Notes under the pieces: model-generated
Seen by the model: the letters and a program-made list of their open reading frames with translations, nothing else
Databases searched by the model: none
What the model was told of the DNA's origin: nothing
Program-made: the position numbers and the translations under genes
DNA from: Pseudoxanthomonas sp.
GTDB taxonomy: Bacteria > Pseudomonadota > Gammaproteobacteria > Xanthomonadales > Xanthomonadaceae
NCBI GenBank assembly: GCA_026785795.1
Contig: JAJAZJ010000012.1
Location: 1-11,557 of the forward strand
DNA: 11,557 nucleotides
Reading direction: 5' to 3'
In this document: in pieces, positions 6,381 through 11,557 of the stretch
Numbering within the stretch: position 1 is the first letter of the stretch
Layout of the letters: each line of letters opens with the position of its first letter

Positions 6381-7504
6381 CAAACGGCGGCCAGCGCCTG
6401 CGCCAGGTCGTCAATCAGATCGTCCACGTGTTCCAGCCCCACCGACAGCCGCAGCAGGTTGTCCGGGGTGGTGGTGTGTGGTCCTTCCACCGAGGCGCGG
6501 TGCTCCACCAGCGATTCGCATCCGCCCAGCGAGGTGGCGTTGGTGAACAGCAGCAGCCTGCCGGCCACGGCCAGCGCCGCCGCCCGCCCGCCGCGCAGCT
6601 GCACGCTGAGCATGCCGCCGAAATCACGCATCTGTCGCGATGCCAGCGCGTGGCCGGGGTGCGAGGCCAGGCCGGGATAGTTGACCCGTTCAACCTGCGG
6701 CTGCGCCTCCAGGAACGTCGCGATGCCGCGCGCATTGACGCAGTGCAGGGCCATGCGCGCGGGCAGCGAGCGGCAGCCACGCAACGTCAGCCAGGCGTTG
6801 AACGGCGCCAGTACCGCGCCGGTAATGTGCAGGCGACGGGCTACCTTGGCGAAGAATTCATCCTCGCGCTTGAACGCCAGTGCCCCGCCCAGCACGTCGC
6901 TGTGGCCGCCAAAATACTTGGTGGTGGAATGCATGACGACGTCGGCTCCCAGGGCCAGAGGCTGCTGCAGCACCGGCGAGGCGAAGGTGTTGTCGCACAC
7001 CAGCAGCGCGCCCTGGGCATGCGCCAGTGCGGCCAGCGCGGCGATGTCGGAGATCTTCATCAGCGGGTTGGACGGCGTTTCCACCCACAGCAGCTCCACC
7101 CCGTCCGCACAGGCGGCGCGCACGGCGTCCAGGTTGGCCATGTCCAGCCGCTGCACCCGCAAGCCGCGTTCGGGCAGGAACTCCGCTGCCAGTATGCGTA
7201 CGCCCGCATAGCAGTCGTCCGGCATCACGATGCGCGCGCCCGACGGCAGCGATTCCATCAGGGCGCTGACCGCGGCCATGCCCGAAGCAAAGGTCAGCGC
7301 GGCTTCGGCACCTTCCATTGCGGCAATCGCGGTGCGCAGCCGGTCGTTGGTCGGGTTGCCCTCGCGCTGGTATTCGTAGCCGGCAATCCGCTCGCCGCCC
7401 GGCCCATGGCGAAAAGTGGTGGCCATATGGATCGGCGGCGTGGCCGCGCCGGTTTCCCGGTCGCTTTCGCCGCCGGCATGGATGGCAAGGGTTTCAATGC
7501 GCAT
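6380..7504 (-). CDS. Cys/Met metabolism PLP enzyme (cystathionine gamma-synthase/lyase family)
   Basis: The 374-residue protein belongs to the fold-type-I PLP family that includes cystathionine gamma-synthase (MetB), gamma-lyase and beta-lyase (MetC). Seen in order are the substrate-entry and phosphate-binding block YQREGNPT (Tyr45, Arg47), the cofactor-stacking region SGMAAVSAL at 74-82, WVETPSNP at 140-147, Asp171 in CDNTFASP, the Schiff-base Lys196 in HSTTKYFGGHSDVLGG, SLGGCESL at 325-332, and Arg352 in LLRLSVGLE for the substrate carboxylate. The subfamily cannot be separated with confidence from sequence alone; a gamma-synthase or gamma-lyase role in methionine/cysteine interconversion is most likely. 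It starts 32 bp after the hemL stop on the same strand, so the two are probably co-transcribed. It converges on argD. Confidence 0.9.
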   Translation of the reverse strand: MRIETLAIHAGGESDRETGAATPPIHMATTFRHGPGGERIAGYEYQREGNPTNDRLRTAIAAMEGAEAALTFASGMAAVSALMESLPSGARIVMPDDCYAGVRILAAEFLPERGLRVQRLDMANLDAVRAACADGVELLWVETPSNPLMKISDIAALAALAHAQGALLVCDNTFASPVLQQPLALGADVVMHSTTKYFGGHSDVLGGALAFKREDEFFAKVARRLHITGAVLAPFNAWLTLRGCRSLPARMALHCVNARGIATFLEAQPQVERVNYPGLASHPGHALASRQMRDFGGMLSVQLRGGRAAALAVAGRLLLFTNATSLGGCESLVEHRASVEGPHTTTPDNLLRLSVGLEHVDDLIDDLAQALAAV

Positions 7505-7536
7505 GGTTCGGCTTCTGGCAGGGGCGGGCAGGGATT

Positions 7537-8829
7537 TCAGTTCGCGCGTGTCGCCCTGAAGGCATCGCGCGCGGCGGCGAGGGTCTGCTGGATGATCACG
7601 GCATCGTGCGCGCTGGACATGAAGCCGGCCTCATAGGCCGACGGCGCCAAGTAGACCCCGCGCTCCAGCATGGCATGGAAGAAACGATTGAACGCCGCGG
7701 TGTCGCAGGCAATGGCCTGGGCATAGGTGTCGACCCGCTCCGAAGTGAAGAACAGGCCGAACATGCCGCCGACGCGGGTGGTCGTCAGCGGCACGCCGGC
7801 GTCTCGCGCCGCCTGTTCCATGCCCTCACACAGCGCCGCCGTTGCCGCGGCCAGGTCGTCATGGAATCCAGGGGCCTGCACCAGTTCCAGCATCGCCAGG
7901 CCCGCGGCCATCGCCACCGGATTGCCGCTGAGCGTGCCGGCCTGGTAGATCGGGCCGCTGGGCGCGATCTGCGCCATCAGCTCGCGGCGCCCGCCGTAGG
8001 CACCCACCGGCATGCCGCCGCCGATGATCTTGCCAAAGGTGCTCAGGTCCGGAACCACGCCGTAGTGCGCCTGCGCCCCACCCAACGCAATCCGGAAGCC
8101 GGTCATCACTTCGTCGAAGATCAACAGCGCGCCATGCCGGGTACACAGCGCGCGCAGGTGCTGCAGGTAGCCTTCGCGCGGCGGCAGGCAGTTGGCGTTG
8201 CCCACCACCGGCTCCACGATGACGCAGGCGATTTCGCCGCCTACTTCTTCGAATAGCTTGGTAGCGCCTTCGAAATCGTTGTAGCTCAAGGTCATCGTCA
8301 GGTCAGCCAATGCTTTGGGCACGCCCGGCGAGGTCGGCACGCCCAGGGTCAGCATGCCGCTGCCGGCCTTGACCAGGAACGAATCGCCATGGCCGTGATA
8401 GCAGCCCTCGAACTTGACGATGCGCATGCGCCCGGTGGCGCCCCGCGCCAGGCGCACCGCTGACAGCGTGGCCTCGGTGCCGGAATTGACCATGCGCACC
8501 ATTTCGCACGATGGCACCAGGCGGGTGATGGTTTCGGCCATGGTGACTTCGGCCGCGCAGGGGGCACCAAAGGAAAGTCCAGCGGTGAGTGCCCGCTGCA
8601 CCGCTTCGCGCACGTGCGGGTGATTGTGGCCGGCGATCATCGGCCCCCAGGAGCCCACGTAGTCGATATAGCGGTTGCCATCCACGTCGAACAGGTAGGG
8701 TCCGTCGGCGCGTTCCACGAAGAAGGGCTCGCCGCCGACCGATTTGAACGCGCGCACCGGTGAGTTGACTCCGACGGGCAGCAGCTCCTGGGCGCGGGTA
8801 AACAGAGCGTGGGACCTATCGTGGTTCAT
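7537..8829 (-). CDS. hemL: Glutamate-1-semialdehyde 2,1-aminomutase HemL
   Basis: HemL converts glutamate-1-semialdehyde to 5-aminolevulinate, the last step of the C5 route to haem and other tetrapyrroles. It is a cytoplasmic PLP/PMP dimer. The 430-residue length equals the family norm (E. coli about 426). Visible motifs are [18 protein letters not shown] at 17-33, [17 protein letters not shown] at 114-130, CYHGHGD at 143-149, FDEVMTGFR at 238-246, the Schiff-base Lys267 in [18 protein letters not shown], and [14 protein letters not shown]. The start at 8829 gives [10 protein letters not shown], the usual N-terminus; no strong ribosome binding site is seen, but the 31 bp upstream are A+T-rich and could hold a promoter. 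It lies 95 bp after thiE, with an inverted REP pair between them, and 32 bp before the Cys/Met enzyme gene. Confidence 0.97.
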   Translation of the reverse strand: MNHDRSHALFTRAQELLPVGVNSPVRAFKSVGGEPFFVERADGPYLFDVDGNRYIDYVGSWGPMIAGHNHPHVREAVQRALTAGLSFGAPCAAEVTMAETITRLVPSCEMVRMVNSGTEATLSAVRLARGATGRMRIVKFEGCYHGHGDSFLVKAGSGMLTLGVPTSPGVPKALADLTMTLSYNDFEGATKLFEEVGGEIACVIVEPVVGNANCLPPREGYLQHLRALCTRHGALLIFDEVMTGFRIALGGAQAHYGVVPDLSTFGKIIGGGMPVGAYGGRRELMAQIAPSGPIYQAGTLSGNPVAMAAGLAMLELVQAPGFHDDLAAATAALCEGMEQAARDAGVPLTTTRVGGMFGLFFTSERVDTYAQAIACDTAAFNRFFHAMLERGVYLAPSAYEAGFMSSAHDAVIIQQTLAAARDAFRATRAN

Positions 8830-8860
8830 GGCGTCATCAATTCGAGAGAAGATATTTTTC

Positions 8861-8928
8861 GTAGGAGCGACGCAAGCCGCGATGAAGCGTTACCGATAAA
8901 TCCCGTTCGCGACTTACGTCGCTTCTAC
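8861..8928. repeat. Inverted pair of REP elements (BIME-like) between thiE and hemL
   Basis: Two 22-base units face each other: 8861-8882 begins GTAGGAGCGACG, and 8907-8928 is its inverse, beginning GTAGAAGCGACG on the minus strand. They match at 19 of 22 positions across a 24-base spacer. The minus-strand unit has its own small hairpin, GCGAC-GTAA-GTCGC. The GTAG head is the mark of REP sequences mobilised by RAYT (TnpA-REP) transposases, as in Stenotrophomonas SMAG elements. The G of Ala210 and the TAG stop of thiE are the GTAG of the outer unit. The element may act on transcript stability or on transcription between thiE and hemL. Confidence 0.85.
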
Positions 8929-9557
8929 GCTTGGAAGCATCGGCGATAGGCGTGGACAGCGGCCACCGGATCCGGCGATTCGTAAACGCCGCTGATCACC
9001 GCGACCATATCTGCGCCCGCAGCAATTACCGCAGGTGCATTGTCCGGGGTAATGCCGCCTATCGCCACCCGCGGCACCCCCAAATAGGCCGCTTGAGCCA
9101 GCAGTTCCAGCGTGGCCTGGCGGGTGCTTGCCTTGCTGCGGGTGGCAAAGATGGCGCCGAAAGCCACATAGCTGGCGCCCAAGGCCACCGCTGCCGCGGC
9201 GCGCTGCAGATCGTCATAGCAGGACGCGCCGACGATGGCCTGTGCCCCCAGTAGCGCACGCGCAGCGGCGATATCGCCATCTTCGCTGCCCAGATGCACG
9301 CCGGCCGCGCCCACCGCTTTGGCCAGGTCCACTTCGTCATTGATGATCAGCGGCACCTGCGCATCCAGGCACAGCGCCTGCAGGGCCAGCGCCTGCTCGT
9401 GGCGCAGGGCGCTGTCCGCGGTCTTGTTGCGGTACTGCAGCCAGGTCACGCCGGCCTCCAGCAGGGGCAAGGTGCGGGACAGCAGCCGCGCGGTATCCGC
9501 GTCGTCCGGAGTGATCAGGTAGAGGCCCAGCGGAGCGGGTGTGATGGCGGATTTCAT
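8925..9557 (-). CDS. thiE: Thiamine-phosphate synthase ThiE
   Basis: ThiE joins HMP pyrophosphate and the thiazole phosphate carboxylate to give thiamine phosphate in the cytoplasm. The 210-residue TIM-barrel protein has the expected motifs in order: GLYLITPD at 11-18, LQYRNK at 40-45 (pyrophosphate and substrate contacts), IINDEVDLA at 71-79, GVHLGSED at 86-93, IVGASCYD at 108-115, [13 protein letters not shown] at 130-142 and [11 protein letters not shown] at 165-174. The start at 9557 (MKSAITPAP) is preceded at 7 bp by GGAAG on the minus strand, which decides it over the open extension to 9614. The stop codon lies inside a REP unit. The leader is too short for a TPP riboswitch. It is divergent from rubredoxin and leads the thiE-hemL-Cys/Met enzyme strand run. 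Confidence 0.96.
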   Translation of the reverse strand: MKSAITPAPLGLYLITPDDADTARLLSRTLPLLEAGVTWLQYRNKTADSALRHEQALALQALCLDAQVPLIINDEVDLAKAVGAAGVHLGSEDGDIAAARALLGAQAIVGASCYDDLQRAAAAVALGASYVAFGAIFATRSKASTRQATLELLAQAAYLGVPRVAIGGITPDNAPAVIAAGADMVAVISGVYESPDPVAAVHAYRRCFQA

Positions 9558-9624
9558 CGGCAAACTTCCGGTACGGGGCGGGGAATGGGACAATGCGCGT
9601 CCCCCTTGCTGCATTATCGCCCCG
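9558..9624. promoter_or_regulatory. Compact divergent promoter region, thiE and rubredoxin
   Basis: Both genes must start within 67 bp or just beyond. CATTAT at 9612-9617 on the plus strand lies 7 bp before the rubredoxin ATG. GATAAT on the minus strand occupies 9613-9618, so the two -10-like hexamers overlap almost fully. The thiE leader would be about 50 bases and carries GGAAG at 9565-9569 (minus strand). The -35 matches are weak on both sides (GGGACA at 9587-9592 on the plus strand). Confidence 0.4.
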
Positions 9625-9816
9625 ATGACCGACCTCGCCGACAGCCGTTACCAGACCTGGATGTGCGTGGTGTGCGGTTTTATCTATGACGAAGCGCGAG
9701 GCCTGCCGCAGGAAGGGCTCGCGCCCGGCACCCGCTGGAAGGACATTCCCGACACCTGGACCTGCCCGGACTGCGGCGTGGGCAAGGATGACTTCGAGAT
9801 GGTTGAAGTCGACTGA
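9625..9816 (+). CDS. Rubredoxin
   Basis: Rubredoxin is a small one-iron electron carrier in the cytoplasm. The 63-residue protein has both iron-binding knuckles: CVVCG (Cys14, Cys17) and CPDCG (Cys47, Cys50), with the aromatic core residues Tyr21, Trp38 and Trp46 and the acidic tail typical of the family. The first knuckle has CxxCG spacing, as in the rubredoxins of alkane hydroxylase systems and in stand-alone gammaproteobacterial ones. No hydroxylase or rubredoxin reductase gene is next to it, so the partner is unknown. The start at 9625 gives the normal length; a longer open frame from 9541 overlaps the thiE start and is unlikely. A -10-like CATTAT lies 7 bp upstream without a ribosome binding site. 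Confidence 0.95.
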   Translation: MTDLADSRYQTWMCVVCGFIYDEARGLPQEGLAPGTRWKDIPDTWTCPDCGVGKDDFEMVEVD

Positions 9817-9827
9817 CCCAGATGCCT

Positions 9828-9923
9828 GTGAAGGAGCCGCGCAAGCTGCGACTCCAAATATTCCAGGCACTGGCGGTGCTTTGGATCCGGTTTTTTCGCG
9901 GTCGCAGCTTGCGCAGCTCCTAC
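9828..9923. repeat. Inverted pair of REP elements (BIME-like) between convergent genes
   Basis: GGAGCCGCGCAAGCTGCGA at 9833-9851 is repeated inverted at 9902-9920 with one mismatch (18 of 19). The right-hand unit has the full GTAG head when read on the minus strand (ending at 9923). The left-hand head is GTGAAGGAGC, a degenerate form starting at 9828. The units share the AGGAGC head and GCAAGC loop region with the pair at 8861-8928, but the stem bases differ, so they belong to a second subfamily. The pair starts 11 bp after the rubredoxin stop and ends 15 bp before the stop of the opposing gene, a good place for a bidirectional transcription end. Confidence 0.85.
9863..9896 (+). terminator. 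Possible rubredoxin terminator inside the REP spacer
   Basis: In the spacer between the REP units, GCAC (9867-9870) pairs with GTGC (9876-9879). The stem extends outward by a wobble pair, A-T and two C-G pairs with one bulged T, to 9863/9884. Six T follow at 9891-9896. The six-base gap between stem and T run is longer than in a standard intrinsic terminator. Confidence 0.3.
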
Positions 9924-9938
9924 AAACCTACAATGGCG

Positions 9939-10784
9939 CTAGTGCATCCGGCTGGTGCTGGTGTTAAGTTCCACCAGGCGCTCGCGCAGGGCGAGGGCAT
10001 CGGCCGCCTCGGGGGCCATGTGCAGGTAGCGGGCCAGGTCGTGCCGCGCGCCCTGCTTGTAGTCCATGTTCAGGTACGCAAGGCCGCGGTCGCGCAGCGC
10101 TTCGGGCTGTTCCGGCGACAGCTTGAGCACCCGGTCGGCGCTGCGTGCGGCACGGTCCCACTCATCGCGTTCGGCATAGACCCCGTGCAGGTTGCGCAGC
10201 ATGCGGATCAGGATGGCGCGATGCGAAGCCGGGTCCAGGATATGCATCAGCGCGTTGTCATCGGGCACGTCGCCGCCGAGGTGCGGCTTGGCGCGTTCCC
10301 GCAGTTCATCGGCTCCCAGCGGGCGCCCGCCGTTGAATGGGTCCATGACCAGGATGCCGTCGTCCACCGGCAGCCTGACCAGGAAATGACCCGGGAAGGA
10401 CACGCCGTCCAGGGGTACGCCCAAGCGGCGGGCGACTTCCATCTGCACCATGGCCAGGGAAATAGGGTTGCCCAGGCGGCGCTCGAACACTTCGTTCAAG
10501 TAGCTGTTGCGCGGGTCGTAGTATTCGTCGTGGTTGCCGGTGTAGCCCAGCTCCTCGAACAGGTGCCGGTTGATGGCCGCCATCTTCATCGGCCAGGGTT
10601 CGATGGCGTCGATCTCGGTGCGCAGGTGCTCGGCGTGGGCCTGGACCAGGGTGTCGTAGAGGTCGGCGTCCAGGTCCGGATACTCGTCACGCGCGATCAG
10701 CAGCGCGGTTTCCAGCAGCGGCAGGGTGTCGTCTGCCTCGTTCGCCAGTGAACTCCAGTCCGGTAATGTAAGACGTTCGCACAT
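9939..10784 (-). CDS. SirB1 family transglutaminase-like/TPR protein
   Basis: The 281-residue protein has a SirB1-type N-terminal domain and a TPR-like C-terminus. The signature NPISLAMVQMEVARRLGV at 106-123 is followed by FPGHFLVRL (130-138, His133) and DPFNGGRPL (148-156, Asp148). These keep the His and Asp of a transglutaminase-like fold, but no Cys is present where the catalytic Cys would be, so a non-catalytic role is likely. Residues about 198-265 (GVYAERDEWDRAARSADRVL, ALRDRGLAYLNM) form about two TPR helix pairs, suggesting protein binding. No firm function is known to me for this family, which is widespread in gammaproteobacteria (E. coli YchA/SirB1). The start at 10784 (MCERLTLPDW) follows a TTGATT-17-CACTCT promoter-like sequence; the open frame to 10970 overlaps the DUF192 gene and is rejected. 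Confidence 0.88.
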   Translation of the reverse strand: MCERLTLPDWSSLANEADDTLPLLETALLIARDEYPDLDADLYDTLVQAHAEHLRTEIDAIEPWPMKMAAINRHLFEELGYTGNHDEYYDPRNSYLNEVFERRLGNPISLAMVQMEVARRLGVPLDGVSFPGHFLVRLPVDDGILVMDPFNGGRPLGADELRERAKPHLGGDVPDDNALMHILDPASHRAILIRMLRNLHGVYAERDEWDRAARSADRVLKLSPEQPEALRDRGLAYLNMDYKQGARHDLARYLHMAPEAADALALRERLVELNTSTSRMH

Positions 10785-10790
10785 GGCCCA

Positions 10791-10819
10791 AGAGTGCGGC
10801 CGATCGCGGCGACAATCAA
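10791..10819 (-). promoter_or_regulatory. Promoter-like TTGATT-17 bp-CACTCT before the SirB1 gene
   Basis: On the minus strand, TTGATT (10814-10819) and CACTCT (10791-10796) are separated by exactly 17 bp in the 38-bp gap between the DUF192 and SirB1 genes. The -10-like hexamer ends 6 bp before the ATG, so the transcript would be nearly leaderless. Read-through from the DUF192 gene is also possible. Confidence 0.45.
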
Positions 10820-10822
10820 GCC

Positions 10823-11272
10823 CTATTCCAGCTTGTCCATGCCTGGGCTGAAGTCCAGTTCGTCGCCGATCTGCAGGCCCAGTTGCGCGGCCTGGCCTGC
10901 GTTCAGTTCCAGCACGTAACGGGCGGGTGCAGTGCTGGGGTAGGGCGGACAGGCATTGCCGGCCGAACACGGCGGCACGTCCCGCTGCTGGGCCACCAGC
11001 TTGCGCTCGTTGTTGAAGTACAGGATATCCAGCGGAATGCGCGTGTTCTTCATCCAGTAGGCCTGCGGCTCTTCGCGATCATGCAGGAACAGCATGCCGG
11101 TGCCTGCCGCCAGCTCATCGCGGAACATCAGGCCGCGCGCGCGCGTTTCGTCGTCATTGGCAATCTCCACCTGGTAGCGCTGCCCACCCAACTCCACCCA
11201 ATGGTCGCGCGCATTGGCGCAACTGCTCAACAACAGCGCAAATGCAAGCAGGACGAGGCGTGATCGGAACAT
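10823..11272 (-). CDS. DUF192 family lipoprotein
   Basis: The 149-residue protein starts with a lipoprotein signal, MFRSRLVLLAFALLLSSC, with a lipobox LSSC and the acylated Cys18; Asn20 at +2 allows either membrane. The rest is one DUF192 domain: VEIANDDETRARGLMFR (35-51), GTGMLFLHD (57-65), YWMKNTRIPLDILYFN (72-87) and a C-terminal YVLELNAG...LGLQIGDELDF. A Cys102-x5-Cys108 loop (DVPPCSAGNACPPYPS) sits between strands and could form a disulfide in the periplasm. The family has no established function known to me. The start at 11272 is fixed by the signal peptide; the frame is open to 11437 but the added residues are not signal-like. TAGACT at 11302-11307 (minus strand) is a possible -10. It is followed by the SirB1 gene after 38 bp. 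Confidence 0.9.
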   Translation of the reverse strand: MFRSRLVLLAFALLLSSCANARDHWVELGGQRYQVEIANDDETRARGLMFRDELAAGTGMLFLHDREEPQAYWMKNTRIPLDILYFNNERKLVAQQRDVPPCSAGNACPPYPSTAPARYVLELNAGQAAQLGLQIGDELDFSPGMDKLE

Positions 11273-11461
11273 GGCGGGTCGCCTGCAGGGGGAGAACGCT
11301 AGTCTAATGCTGGCGGAAGCCGGCATGCCACGACACAGTCGGAACAAACGGCCGTTCTGGCTGACCTCGGTCTCCGGCCGCAGGCAAGCAGCGGCGTACG
11401 CCGCGGTGCGCGAAGGAACGCTGGAGAACCAGCCCAATCAGCGTCTTGCCTCCTCCCCCGC
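11273..11461. other. Gap between rpiA and the DUF192 gene
   Basis: The 189 bp follow the rpiA stop and precede the DUF192 start on the minus strand. I see no gene, REP unit or clear terminator. The only promoter-like signal is TAGACT on the minus strand at 11302-11307, without a good -35. Confidence 0.3.
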
Positions 11462-11557
11462 TCAGAGTACCCGCGGGGGCTCGCCGCCGATGATCACCAC
11501 GTCGGCGGGGCGGCGCGCGAACAGGCCCACCGATGCCACGCCGGGTATCTGCGAAAG
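11462..11557 (-). CDS. rpiA: Ribose-5-phosphate isomerase A, C-terminal 31 residues
   Basis: RpiA interconverts ribose-5-phosphate and ribulose-5-phosphate in the pentose phosphate pathway. Only the C-terminus is in the window: [20 protein letters not shown] followed by [11 protein letters not shown] and a TGA stop at 11462-11464. The block IPGV..VGLFA...ADV..IG matches the last strand and helix of the E. coli enzyme as recalled ([22 protein letters not shown]). The frame is open to the last base of the window, so the gene continues to the right. Identification rests on this short but distinctive segment. Confidence 0.88.
   Translation of the reverse strand, partial: LSQIPGVASVGLFARRPADVVIIGGEPPRVL

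Noticed and set aside
6359..7636. Long plus-strand open frame (about 425 codons) opposite the Cys/Met enzyme gene
   Set aside because: It is antisense to a clear PLP enzyme. Its product is rich in Arg, Gln, Gly and His with no fold signature, as expected for a shadow frame in GC-rich DNA.
7318..8256. Plus-strand open frame opposite hemL
   Set aside because: It is a shadow of hemL and the Cys/Met enzyme gene, without recognisable motifs.
5104..8829. A joint system of three neighbouring PLP enzymes
   Set aside because: argD is on the opposite strand from the other two, and the three act in arginine, sulfur amino acid and tetrapyrrole synthesis. The adjacency is more simply chance.
9558..9624. 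TPP riboswitch upstream of thiE
   Set aside because: The leader is about 50 bases at most, too short, and lacks the thi-box core.
8861..9923. CRISPR array or transposon ends
   Set aside because: There are only two inverted pairs of different sequence, with no regular spacers, no cas genes and no transposase between them; REP elements explain them.
9822..10751. Plus-strand open frame opposite the SirB1 gene and running through the REP pair
   Set aside because: It has low-complexity Val/Gln/His-rich content, starts inside a repeat, and lies antisense to a recognised gene.
11273..11437. N-terminal extension of the DUF192 protein
   Set aside because: The lipoprotein signal starts exactly at MFRSRL (11272); the added residues would bury it.

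Overview
The window is a high-GC, gene-dense stretch of ordinary chromosome, most likely from a gammaproteobacterium of the family Xanthomonadaceae (Stenotrophomonas, Xanthomonas, Pseudoxanthomonas, Lysobacter or Luteimonas type). This assignment rests on the Xanthomonas-like ArgD, HSDL2-like dehydrogenase and N-terminal secreted protein, all recalled from family knowledge. It also rests on repetitive extragenic palindromes with the GTAG(G)AGC head typical of this group. No database search was possible.

Layout, left to right. (1) 2-457, plus strand: the 3' part of a small secreted protein of unknown function. (2) 845-1831, plus: dusA, a tRNA-dihydrouridine synthase, after a 387-bp gene-free stretch. 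(3) 1992-2360, minus: a small VOC (glyoxalase-fold) protein. (4) 2502-4939, plus: a run of four genes, comprising a kinase-like phosphotransferase, an HSDL2-like short-chain dehydrogenase, a HIT-family nucleotide hydrolase and a GloA-type glyoxalase. The last three lie 3-5 bp apart. (5) 5104-6339, plus: argD, acetylornithine aminotransferase. (6) 6380-9557, minus: thiE, then hemL, then a cystathionine gamma-synthase/lyase family enzyme. (7) 9625-9816, plus: rubredoxin, divergent from thiE. (8) 9939-11272, minus: a DUF192 lipoprotein and a SirB1-type transglutaminase-like/TPR protein. (9) 11462-11557, minus: the last 31 residues of ribose-5-phosphate isomerase A (rpiA), which runs off the window.

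Most genes are housekeeping: tRNA modification (dusA), arginine (argD), sulfur amino acids (Cys/Met PLP enzyme), tetrapyrroles (hemL), thiamine (thiE), the pentose phosphate pathway (rpiA), and methylglyoxal or nucleotide clean-up (VOC proteins, HIT). argD, the Cys/Met enzyme and hemL are all fold-type-I PLP enzymes, but they serve different pathways and do not look like one system.

The most notable non-coding features are two inverted REP pairs, at 8861-8928 and 9828-9923. The first supplies the stop codon of thiE; the second fills the gap between convergent genes and belongs to a different sequence subfamily. Several genes have a -10-like hexamer 6-7 bp before the start codon and no ribosome binding site, which suggests leaderless mRNAs. 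I see no phage, insertion sequence, CRISPR, tRNA or rRNA, and no convincing new multi-gene system.
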